Both the position numbers and the translations under genes were made by a program. The notes beneath the pieces were generated by a model. The model was not told the DNA's origin, ran no database searches, and worked only from the letters and a program-made list of their open reading frames with translations. From a bacterium (GTDB taxonomy: Bacteria; Verrucomicrobiota; Verrucomicrobiae; JAJYAR01), in NCBI GenBank assembly GCA_021779435.1, contig JAJYAR010000204.1, positions 1 to 5,598 of the forward strand: a stretch of 5,598 nt of DNA, given 5' to 3'. Every line of letters begins with the position of its first letter. The stretch's first letter is position 1. Positions 1 through 5,384 of the stretch are shown piece by piece.

Positions 1-255
1 CGCGGACTTGAGATTGTCCCGCGTCGCGCCGATCGGCAGTCCGGTGGCCGGGTCGCCGACCTGCTCGAGATACTCCAGGTGGCCGTGCGCGTGACCGGTC
101 TCCCCCTCCGCGGTGGAACGGAACACGGCGGCGACATCGTTATAGCCCTCGACGTCGGCCTTCGATGCGAAGTACAGGTACCGGCGGTTGGCTTGCGATT
201 CGCCGGCAAACGCCGCCTTGAGGTTTCCCTCGGTTTTCGATCCCTTCAATGCCAT
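1..255 (-). CDS. Rubrerythrin family protein, N-terminal part (3' end beyond window)
   Basis: Rubrerythrins are cytoplasmic ferritin-like di-iron proteins that reduce hydrogen peroxide. Translating the minus strand from ATG at 255 gives 85 residues beginning MALKGSKTEGNLKAAFAGES, open to the window edge. The first half of the ferritin-like four-helix bundle is present: E19 in AGES and E52/H55 in the ExxH motif EGETGHA match the di-iron ligand positions of the family. The start is supported by a strong ribosome binding site (GAGGAGG, about 264-270) eight bases upstream. The second ExxH half and any C-terminal rubredoxin domain lie outside the window, so classical and rubredoxin-less versions cannot be told apart; related betaproteobacterial proteins are, from memory, about 140 residues without rubredoxin. 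It follows etfA on the same strand after a 133-bp gap with structured DNA, so separate control is likely. Family identity is secure; physiological role is inferred. Confidence 0.9.
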   Translation of the reverse strand, partial: MALKGSKTEGNLKAAFAGESQANRRYLYFASKADVEGYNDVAAVFRSTAEGETGHAHGHLEYLEQVGDPATGLPIGATRDNLKSA

Positions 256-263
256 GGCGATAC

Positions 264-270
264 CCTCCTC
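264..270 (-). promoter_or_regulatory. Ribosome binding site of the rubrerythrin gene
   Basis: The minus strand reads GAGGAGG eight bases before ATG at 255. This near-perfect anti-16S match fixes the start codon and predicts efficient translation. Confidence 0.75.
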
Positions 271-286
271 GGTAGGACACGTTGGT

Positions 287-336
287 AAAAAGCGCCGGCC
301 GGGCGGACCCGGCGGATCCGGAAAATCTACCGGCGC
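287..336 (-). terminator. GC-rich hairpin followed by T5 (terminator or leader attenuator)
   Basis: Read on the minus strand, GCGCCGG (336-330) can pair with CCGGCGC (298-292), which is followed at once by TTTTT (291-287). Inside lies a second perfect hairpin, GCCGGG-TCCG-CCCGGC (313-298). A strong stem plus a U-tract is the form of an intrinsic terminator. It lies 52-102 bases after the etfA stop and ends 31 bases before the rubrerythrin ATG. It could end etfBA transcription; if the rubrerythrin promoter lies upstream of it, it would sit in that gene's leader as an attenuator. The U-tract is short and the outer loop is long, so confidence is moderate. Confidence 0.4.
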
Positions 337-352
337 GCACAAAATAAAACAA
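324..352 (-). promoter_or_regulatory. Candidate sigma-70 promoter for the rubrerythrin gene
   Basis: On the minus strand, TTGTTT (352-347) and TAGATT (329-324) are separated by 17 bases, matching TTGACA and TATAAT at 3/6 and 4/6 positions. The element lies in the only A/T-rich stretch of the etfA-rubrerythrin gap. Transcription would begin near 317, giving a leader of about 60 bases that starts with the 298-313 hairpin. The match is weak and based on spacing and composition only. Confidence 0.3.
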
Positions 353-361
353 ATGAATTGC

Positions 362-387
362 CGTTATCGAAACGATAGACGATAACG
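362..387. repeat. 8-bp inverted repeat CGTTATCG / CGATAACG next to the etfA stop
   Basis: CGTTATCG (362-369) and CGATAACG (380-387) are perfect inverted copies separated by 10 bases, and a nested TATCG-AAA-CGATA (365-377) shares the left arm. The repeat begins one base beyond the etfA stop codon. On the minus strand it is followed by GCAATTCATTTGTTTTATTT, so it may be a terminator with an imperfect U-rich tail. It also lies just upstream of the candidate rubrerythrin -35 element, where an activator site would be expected. The A/T-containing stem and repeated CGATA half-sites fit an operator at least as well as a terminator. Confidence 0.45.
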
Positions 388-388
388 A

Positions 389-1333
389 TCATCCAAGTTT
401 TTCGATCAACTCCGGCACGGCCTGGAACAAGTCGGCCACCAGCCCGTAGTCGGCCACCTGGAAAATGGGCGCCTCCGGATCCTTGTTGATCGCCACGATC
501 ACCTTCGAATCCTTCATGCCGGCCAGATGCTGGATCGCCCCGGAAATCCCCACCGCGATGTACAGATTGGGGGCGACGATCTTGCCCGTCTGCCCGACCT
601 GCCAATCGTTGGGCGCGAACCCCGCATCCACCGCCGCGCGCGAAGCGCCCAATGCCGCGTTCAGGCGATGGGCCAGCGTGTCCAGCATCCGGAAGTGCTC
701 TGCCGAACCCAGGCCCCGACCGCCCGAAACGACCACCTTGGCGCCGGCCAGGTCCGGGCGATCGGATTTGGCGAATTCCCGCTTCACGAACCGCGACAGC
801 CCCGCATCGGGGACGGCCGTCACCGCCTCGACGCTCGCCGCGCCGCCGTCGGCGGCGGCACCGAACGACGTCGGACGCACCGTGACGCAAAGGATGGGGT
901 CCGAACACCGCACGGTCGCGATCGCGTTGCCGGCATAGATCGGGCGCGAATAGGTGTCCGGCCCCAGCACCGCGATCGCATCGGAGATCTGCGCGCAGTC
1001 GAGCCGGGCCGCGACCCGCGGCAGCACGTTCTTGCCGAAACTGCTCGCGGCCGCGAACACGTGGGTGTAGCCGCGCGCCAACCCCTCGACCTGCGGCGCC
1101 ACGTTCTCCGCCAGACCGGCCTCGAAATGGGGCGCGTCGGCGACGAGCACCCGGCCGACGCCGGCGATCGCCGCCGCCTCCTGCGCGACCGCCGCGCAGC
1201 CGGAACCGACGACCAGCACGTCGACCGCGCCCGCCGCCTGCAACGCCGCCGTCACGACGTTGCGGGTCGCCGCCAGGAGCACGGCGTTGTCGTGCTCCGC
1301 CAGGACCAATGCCTTCCCTGCCGGCGCGCTCAC
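389..1333 (-). CDS. etfA: Electron transfer flavoprotein alpha subunit (FixB/EtfA)
   Basis: EtfA and EtfB form the soluble heterodimer that takes electrons from acyl-CoA and other flavin dehydrogenases and passes them to ETF:quinone oxidoreductase. The product is 314 residues, the usual length. Residues 8-185 form the N-terminal alpha/beta domain. The C-terminal FAD domain has SGGRG (203-207), SRAAVDAG (231-238), GQTGK (247-251), the ETF-alpha signature (257-283, including SGAIQH ending at H269) and [11 protein letters not shown] (293-303). R232, T249 and H269 align with FAD-contacting R249, T266 and H286 of human ETFA, and the C-terminal third closely resembles the mitochondrial protein, pointing to a conventional rather than bifurcating ETF. 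The GTG start at 1333 is chosen because it overlaps the etfB stop as GTGA and gives the family-length N-terminus; the open frame running further upstream to 1882 is only the out-of-frame shadow of etfB. Confidence 0.97.
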   Translation of the reverse strand: MSAPAGKALVLAEHDNAVLLAATRNVVTAALQAAGAVDVLVVGSGCAAVAQEAAAIAGVGRVLVADAPHFEAGLAENVAPQVEGLARGYTHVFAAASSFGKNVLPRVAARLDCAQISDAIAVLGPDTYSRPIYAGNAIATVRCSDPILCVTVRPTSFGAAADGGAASVEAVTAVPDAGLSRFVKREFAKSDRPDLAGAKVVVSGGRGLGSAEHFRMLDTLAHRLNAALGASRAAVDAGFAPNDWQVGQTGKIVAPNLYIAVGISGAIQHLAGMKDSKVIVAINKDPEAPIFQVADYGLVADLFQAVPELIEKLG

Positions 1334-2082
1334 GAGATCACCTTCGCTTCCTCGCGCAGTTTCGCGACCAGCGTCGCCACGTCCGGGACGATCGTCCCGG
1401 CCTTGCGCGCGGGCGGCTCGGCAACCTGCACGGTCTGGCAGCGCGGCGTCGCATCCACGCCCAGGGATTCGACCGTCAGCGTTTCGAGCGGCTTTTTCTT
1501 CGCCTTCATGATGTTCGGAAGCGTCACGTACCGGGGCTCGTTGAGCCGCAGGTCCGAGGTCACCACCGCCGGCAGACGGACGGCGATGGTCTCCAGGCCG
1601 CCATCGACCTCGCGCACCACCTCCGCCCAGCCGTCGGCAACGGTCAGTTTCGACGCGAACGTGGCCTGCGGCATTCCGCACAGCGCCGCCAGCATCTGGC
1701 CGGTCTGGTTCGCGTCGTCGTCGATCGCCTGCTTCCCCAGCATCGTGATCTGGGGCTGCTCGCGGCCCACGACGGCGGCGAGCAGCTTGGCGACCCCCAG
1801 GGGCTGCAGTTCGGCGTCCGTCTGCACCAGAATCGCCCGGTCGGCGCCGATCGCCAACGCGGTGCGCAAGGTCTCCTGGCACTGCGCGGGGCCGCAGGAC
1901 ACCGCCACCACCTCGGCGACGATTCCAGCCTCCTTCAGGCGGACCGCCTCCTCGACGGCGATCTCGTCGAATGGGTTCATGGACATCTTCACATTGGCGA
2001 CGTCGACCCCGCCCTGGTCGGGTTTCACCCGTACCTTGACGTTGTAATCGACGACCCGCTTGACACAGACCAGCACTTTCAT
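1330..2082 (-). CDS. etfB: Electron transfer flavoprotein beta subunit (FixA/EtfB)
   Basis: The 250-residue product starts [20 protein letters not shown] and is full length for EtfB. It carries [11 protein letters not shown] (36-46), the structural AMP-binding stretch DDDANQTGQ (121-129), the ETF-beta signature (156-176, VREVDGG through LPAVVTS) and the recognition loop [11 protein letters not shown] (188-198), by which ETF docks on partner dehydrogenases. The beta subunit binds AMP and contributes to the FAD cleft. It is the first gene of the etfBA pair and its TGA lies inside the etfA GTG start, so the subunits are probably made in equal amounts by translational coupling. ATG at 2082 has only a weak Shine-Dalgarno sequence (GGA about nine bases upstream) but gives the canonical N-terminus. 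Close similarity to mitochondrial ETFB suggests a role in fatty-acid or amino-acid oxidation. Confidence 0.97.
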   Translation of the reverse strand: MKVLVCVKRVVDYNVKVRVKPDQGGVDVANVKMSMNPFDEIAVEEAVRLKEAGIVAEVVAVSCGPAQCQETLRTALAIGADRAILVQTDAELQPLGVAKLLAAVVGREQPQITMLGKQAIDDDANQTGQMLAALCGMPQATFASKLTVADGWAEVVREVDGGLETIAVRLPAVVTSDLRLNEPRYVTLPNIMKAKKKPLETLTVESLGVDATPRCQTVQVAEPPARKAGTIVPDVATLVAKLREEAKVIS

Positions 2083-2125
2083 CGGGATCTATCCAGGTTC
2101 AAAATGCGTTCACGAATCGCGCCCG

Positions 2126-2154
2126 ATTATACGAACCCGCCATAACGGATGGCG
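2126..2154 (-). promoter_or_regulatory. Probable etfBA promoter with perfect TATAAT -10 box
   Basis: The minus strand reads TATAAT at 2131-2126, 43 bases upstream of the etfB ATG, predicting a leader of roughly 37 bases. At 17-base spacing the -35 position is CGCCAT (2154-2149), a poor match to TTGACA, and there is no extended TGn element. A perfect -10 with no -35 is typical of activator-assisted promoters. The -35 position coincides with one arm of the inverted repeat at 2137-2155. Confidence 0.55.
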
Positions 2155-2155
2155 G
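2137..2155. repeat. 7-bp perfect inverted repeat, candidate operator
   Basis: CCGCCAT (2137-2143) and ATGGCGG (2149-2155) are perfect inverted copies around the 5-base spacer AACGG. The palindrome lies in the divergent intergenic region, six bases upstream of the etfB -10 hexamer and across the position of its -35. That is where a dimeric regulator would bind to control etfBA. No T-run follows on either strand, so a terminator role is unlikely. The regulator is unknown. Confidence 0.4.
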
Positions 2156-2186
2156 ACCGCCGATCCGGACTACAGCATCCGTGCGA

Positions 2187-2216
2187 TCGGCACAGGCGCC
2201 GCCGCCCCACTACAAT
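2187..2216 (+). promoter_or_regulatory. Candidate promoter for the REC/GGDEF-like gene
   Basis: TCGGCA (2187-2192) and TACAAT (2211-2216) match sigma-70 hexamers at 4/6 and 5/6 positions with an 18-base spacer. Transcription from about 2223 would leave a leader near 60 bases before GTG at 2283. Its place downstream of the in-frame ATG at 2181 supports the GTG start. It rests on motif matching only. Confidence 0.35.
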
Positions 2217-2282
2217 CGCGGAACCCGGCGATGGAGTGCCCTCCCCCGGCGTCGGCCCCATCGACCACGAGGCGATCCCAAG

Positions 2283-3437
2283 GTGACTCAACCCGCCGCA
2301 ACCACGAAAGACGTCCCCGCCGCCCGGTCACGGATCCTGCTGGCCGATGGCGGCCGGATCTCGCACAGCGCCGCGGCGGAAGCGGTCCGGCGGTATTTCG
2401 ACGTCCGGGAGGCGCCCGACGCCGGCGCGGCATGGCAAGCGGTGCTGCTCGACCCGGCGATCCGGGTCGTCGTCGCCGACTTTTCGGCGCCGCACGGTGC
2501 GGAACTGATCCAGCGCATGCGGGCCTCGAAGGTGGAACGGATCCGCGACATGCCGGCGGTCGCCCTGCTTGGGCCGGGCGCCGACGACGACGGGCGGGGT
2601 CAGGTTGCCGTGCTCGACGCCACGGCGATCGAGGTTCCGGAGGATGCGGGAACGGAAGCCGGGCTCGATCTGGTCGTGCGGCTGCGCGTGCTCGCCGAAC
2701 TTGCGGCCACCCGCGAAGCGCTGGTGGAAACCCGCACGCAGCTCGAATCCGCGCACACGGTCGATCTGGAAACCCAGTTGCTGCACACCGCCGCCTTCGA
2801 CAAGCAGGTCGAAAAGCTCCTCTCCTATGGACGCCGCTGCCTCGGCGACGTGGCCCTGATCTGCATCCGGGTCGAGTTGAAGCCTGCCGAAGGACAGCGC
2901 TGGGAGGGCGAAACGGCGCAACGGATCCGGCTCGTCGGCCGCGCCCTGAGCGGATCGATCCGCCTCGAAGATCTGGCGACGCATTCGGACGAGGCGGAGT
3001 TCTGCGTGGCCACGCAAAGCAACGGCACGGTGGACATGCTGCAATTCGCGGCGCGGCTGCGCAAGGTGCTGGAGAACGTGGATGCCGCCGGTCCCGGCGT
3101 AGAAGTCTGGACCTACATCGGCGTGGCGACGCTTTCGGAGGAACTGCAGCGCAGCGCCGGCGATCTGCGCGCAGTCGCGCAGCGACGGGCCCAGACCGCC
3201 CAGAACATGCAATCGCGCCGGATCCTGGTCGGTTCGGCCGACGACCACGGCGCCATGGCGCCGCGCCCGGAAGCCGGCTCAATGGACATCCACCTCGCGC
3301 TCGCCCTGATCGCGTCCGGGCGCGCGGCGGAAGTGGTGCCGCATCTGCCCCGCCTGCTCGACCAGATCAATCCGTTGCTGCGATTGCTCCGCCAGCAGCA
3401 GTCGGCCGCGGGAAGCCCGGGAACCAAGGCACAGTGA
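2283..3437 (+). CDS. Degenerate receiver-GGDEF signalling protein, possible c-di-GMP receptor
   Basis: The 384-residue product has two recognisable domains. Residues 16-138 have receiver-like alternation: RILLADG (16-23), VVVADF with D66 at the phospho-acceptor position, and PAVALLG (91-97). The usual second acidic residue, Thr/Ser and Lys are not visible. A helical, possibly coiled-coil linker (132-165) leads to a GGDEF-like domain (161-316): DLETQLL replaces DxLTGLxN, the catalytic pentapeptide is DEAEF (236-240), and YIGVATL (278-284) matches the conserved SIGVA strand. RLED (227-230) lies exactly five residues before the pentapeptide, the place of the inhibitory c-di-GMP site. The protein is therefore probably not an active cyclase and may bind c-di-GMP. 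Residues 333-372 form a helical tail; no signal peptide or membrane segment is seen. GTG at 2283 has GAGG ten bases upstream; starting at ATG 2181 would add 34 Arg/Pro-rich residues unlike a real N-terminus. Confidence 0.75.
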   Translation: MTQPAATTKDVPAARSRILLADGGRISHSAAAEAVRRYFDVREAPDAGAAWQAVLLDPAIRVVVADFSAPHGAELIQRMRASKVERIRDMPAVALLGPGADDDGRGQVAVLDATAIEVPEDAGTEAGLDLVVRLRVLAELAATREALVETRTQLESAHTVDLETQLLHTAAFDKQVEKLLSYGRRCLGDVALICIRVELKPAEGQRWEGETAQRIRLVGRALSGSIRLEDLATHSDEAEFCVATQSNGTVDMLQFAARLRKVLENVDAAGPGVEVWTYIGVATLSEELQRSAGDLRAVAQRRAQTAQNMQSRRILVGSADDHGAMAPRPEAGSMDIHLALALIASGRAAEVVPHLPRLLDQINPLLRLLRQQQSAAGSPGTKAQ

Positions 3438-3454
3438 AGTACAGTACGGCCGAT

Positions 3455-4471
3455 ATGAATGCCCCTACGTCCCCATCCGTCATTGCCGTACCCACCCAGG
3501 ACCGCAGTGCGGCCAATCCCTCCGTGTCCTGCGTCGTCCCTGCGCACAACGAAGCGCAGAACCTTCCACGCCTCCTGCCGGCATTGATCGACCTGCTGAA
3601 ATCCCTTGCCGAACACTGGGAAATCGTGATCGTCGACGATGGCAGCCGGGACCGGACCCTGGCCGCGATCGAACCTTGGCTGGGCACCCCCGGCGTGACC
3701 TGCCTCGCCTTGTCGCGCAATTTCGGCAAGGAAGCCGCGCTCGGCGCGGGCCTGGACCATGCGCGCGGCGACGTGGTGGTGACGATGGACGCCGATCTGC
3801 AGCATCCGGTCGAGATGATCCCGGAAATGCTGGCGCGCTGGCGCGCGGGGATGGACATGGTGTACGCGGTGCGCGCCGACCGCAAGGACGAACCGCCATT
3901 CAAGCGGGTCGGCGCCCGGCTGTTCTATTCCCTGCTGCGCGTCGGCTCGGCGATCGACATCCCGCCGCACGCGGGCGACTTCCGGCTGATGGACCGATGC
4001 GTCGTCGATGCGATCTGCTCGCTGCCGGAACGTACGCGTTTCATGAAGGGCCTCTACGCCTGGGTCGGATACCGGTCCGAGGCGATCGAGTTTTCGGCAC
4101 CGCCGCGCACCGCGGGACGCAGCCACTTCGGCGCCAAGACGCTCTTTTCCCTCGCCGCATCCGGGATCACGGCCTTCTCCAACCTGCCGCTGCGCGTCGC
4201 CAGCGGGGTGGGCTCGGTGCTCGCGCTGCTGGCGTTTGCCTATGGCGTGTGGGTGGTGGGCGAACACTTCTTCGGCGGGCACAACGTCGCCGGCTGGGCG
4301 ACGATCGTCGCGGGCATGATGTTCTTCAGCGGCGTGCAACTGCTGTTCATCGGCATCCTGGGCGAATATCTGGGACGGGTGTACGAAGAGGTGAAACAGC
4401 GCCCGCGCTACATCGTGGCGCGGGCGCTCGGACATAGCCCGATCGACATGCGGGTCCCGAAGTCCCTCTGA
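3455..4471 (+). CDS. Polyprenyl-phosphate glycosyltransferase, GT2 family (GtrB/DPM1/ArnC-like)
   Basis: Enzymes of this family move a sugar from a nucleotide donor to undecaprenyl phosphate on the cytoplasmic face of the inner membrane, for later modification of lipopolysaccharide, lipid A or other glycans. The 338-residue product has a GT-A fold: VVPAHNE (27-33), VDDGSRDRT (60-68), SRNFGKEAALGAG (87-99), the metal-binding DAD within MDADLQHP (111-118) and GDFRLMDR (174-181). Two hydrophobic segments follow (about 247-269 and 279-303), then ILGEYLGRVYEEVKQRPRY (301-319), a C-terminus typical of GtrB-type proteins. Sugar and acceptor cannot be read from sequence. The start is uncertain: ATG 3455 lacks a clear ribosome site, whereas in-frame GTG 3434 overlaps the preceding stop as GTGA, has AAGG upstream and would add seven residues. 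The tight junction suggests co-expression with the pseudo-GGDEF gene. Confidence 0.92.
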   Translation: MNAPTSPSVIAVPTQDRSAANPSVSCVVPAHNEAQNLPRLLPALIDLLKSLAEHWEIVIVDDGSRDRTLAAIEPWLGTPGVTCLALSRNFGKEAALGAGLDHARGDVVVTMDADLQHPVEMIPEMLARWRAGMDMVYAVRADRKDEPPFKRVGARLFYSLLRVGSAIDIPPHAGDFRLMDRCVVDAICSLPERTRFMKGLYAWVGYRSEAIEFSAPPRTAGRSHFGAKTLFSLAASGITAFSNLPLRVASGVGSVLALLAFAYGVWVVGEHFFGGHNVAGWATIVAGMMFFSGVQLLFIGILGEYLGRVYEEVKQRPRYIVARALGHSPIDMRVPKSL

Positions 4472-4568
4472 GCCCCGGCGGACATCCGGTCCGCGCGCTC
4501 CTCCGCGCCCGATACCGCTCCGATCGCGCGCGGACCGACCATGCGCCGGAGCCCATGCCCAACGACGA

Positions 4569-5384
4569 ATGTCCTCCCCCTCCGAGTCCCGCCGCTGGAT
4601 CCTCTGTGCCGACGACTACGCCATCGACGCCGGCGCGACGGAGGGCATCGCCGACCTGCTCGCGCGCGGCCGTCTCACCGCGACCAGCGTACTCGTCGAC
4701 GCGCCGCGCTGGCCGGCGGCGGCGGCATCGCTGCCCCCGGCGGAGCGCGCCGACATCGGGCTGCACCTCAACCTCACCCAGACGTTCCCGGGATGCCGTC
4801 ATGACACGTGGTTCCTGCGCGAACTGATCCTGCGCAGCGCCGTCGGCGCCGTGCCGCGCCGCGCCGTCCGCGATGCGATCGAAATGCAGCTCGACGCGTT
4901 CGAGAACGGACTCAGCCGCCGGCCCGACTACATCGACGGCCATCAACACGTCCACCAGTTCGCCGGCGTGCGCCAGGAACTGCTGGCGGCCCTGCAGCGC
5001 CGGTATCCGGACGAGCCGCCATGGCTGCGCAGCACCCGGCCGCCCCCGGGGATCCGCGACCGCAAGGCGCGATTCATCGCCAGCCTCGGCGACGCCCCGC
5101 TGCGCCGTCTGGCCGCGGCAGGCAAGCTGCGCATGAGCACCGGGCTCGTCGGCGTCTACGACTTCGCGCCCGCCGCCGAGTCGTACTGGCGCAATCTGGC
5201 GCGATGGATCGCCGCCGGCGCGGACGGAAACGTCCTGATGTGCCATCCCTCCCGTGCCGCCGAAAGCGGCGATCCGATCGCCGCAGCGCGGGTGATGGAA
5301 TATGCGATTCTTGCCGGCGACCGCTTCGCGCAACTTCTGCAGGATGCGGGAATCCGCTGCGTACGGGGGAAGGACTGCCTGTGA
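4569..5384 (+). CDS. ChbG/YdjC-family carbohydrate deacetylase (HpnK-like)
   Basis: ChbG/YdjC proteins are metal-dependent hydrolases that remove N-acetyl groups from sugars such as chito-oligosaccharides; the related HpnK is associated with hopanoid synthesis. The 271-residue product is normal in length and has the family motifs in order: ILCADDYAID (11-20, with D15/D16), GLHLNLT (64-70, H66), YIDGHQHVHQF (121-131, with D123, H125, H127 and H129) and VLMCHPS (222-228, H226). These Asp and His residues are the expected metal and catalytic set. No signal peptide is visible, so it should act in the cytoplasm. ATG 4569 has no good Shine-Dalgarno sequence, but no in-frame alternative lies nearby. 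It follows the glycosyltransferase by 97 bases on the same strand, suggesting deacetylation of a sugar on the same lipid-linked glycan. Substrate is unknown; HpnK remains an alternative, though no hopanoid gene is in view. Confidence 0.88.
   Translation: MSSPSESRRWILCADDYAIDAGATEGIADLLARGRLTATSVLVDAPRWPAAAASLPPAERADIGLHLNLTQTFPGCRHDTWFLRELILRSAVGAVPRRAVRDAIEMQLDAFENGLSRRPDYIDGHQHVHQFAGVRQELLAALQRRYPDEPPWLRSTRPPPGIRDRKARFIASLGDAPLRRLAAAGKLRMSTGLVGVYDFAPAAESYWRNLARWIAAGADGNVLMCHPSRAAESGDPIAAARVMEYAILAGDRFAQLLQDAGIRCVRGKDCL
5365..5374 (+). promoter_or_regulatory. Ribosome binding site of the FAD-linked oxidase gene
   Basis: GGGGGAAGGA lies six bases before GTG at 5381, inside the end of the deacetylase gene. 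It contains a good anti-16S match (AAGGA) and supports the unusual GTG start that overlaps the preceding stop. Confidence 0.65.

Noticed and set aside
527..2047. A long plus-strand open frame opposite etfA and etfB
   Set aside because: It lies antisense to two unmistakable genes, has Arg/His/Ala-rich composition and shows no motif.
389..2082. Electron-bifurcating ETF (FixAB type)
   Set aside because: The C-terminal FAD region and the recognition loop closely follow the mitochondrial/proteobacterial housekeeping ETF pattern, and no fixC, fixX or bifurcating dehydrogenase is in view.
2181..2282. A 34-residue N-terminal extension of the signalling protein from ATG 2181
   Set aside because: The extension is Arg/Pro-rich and unlike a domain or signal peptide, covers a candidate -10 box (TACAAT), and GTG 2283 has an acceptable ribosome site.
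3113..4435. A 440-codon minus-strand open frame opposite the glycosyltransferase
   Set aside because: His/Arg/Gln-rich sequence with no domain, explained by codon bias of the gene on the other strand.
2060..4471. An 803-codon open frame on the plus strand ending with the glycosyltransferase
   Set aside because: Its first ~460 codons overlap the signalling gene in another frame and are Arg/Gly/Pro/Ala-rich with no recognisable domain; the family N-terminus begins near 3455. This is a high-GC open-frame artefact, not a fusion protein.
4478..4494. Inverted repeat GCGGAC-N5-GTCCGC just after the glycosyltransferase stop as a terminator
   Set aside because: The stem is only 6 bp and no T-run follows, so an intrinsic terminator is not supported; the rest of the 97-bp gap shows no promoter I could defend.
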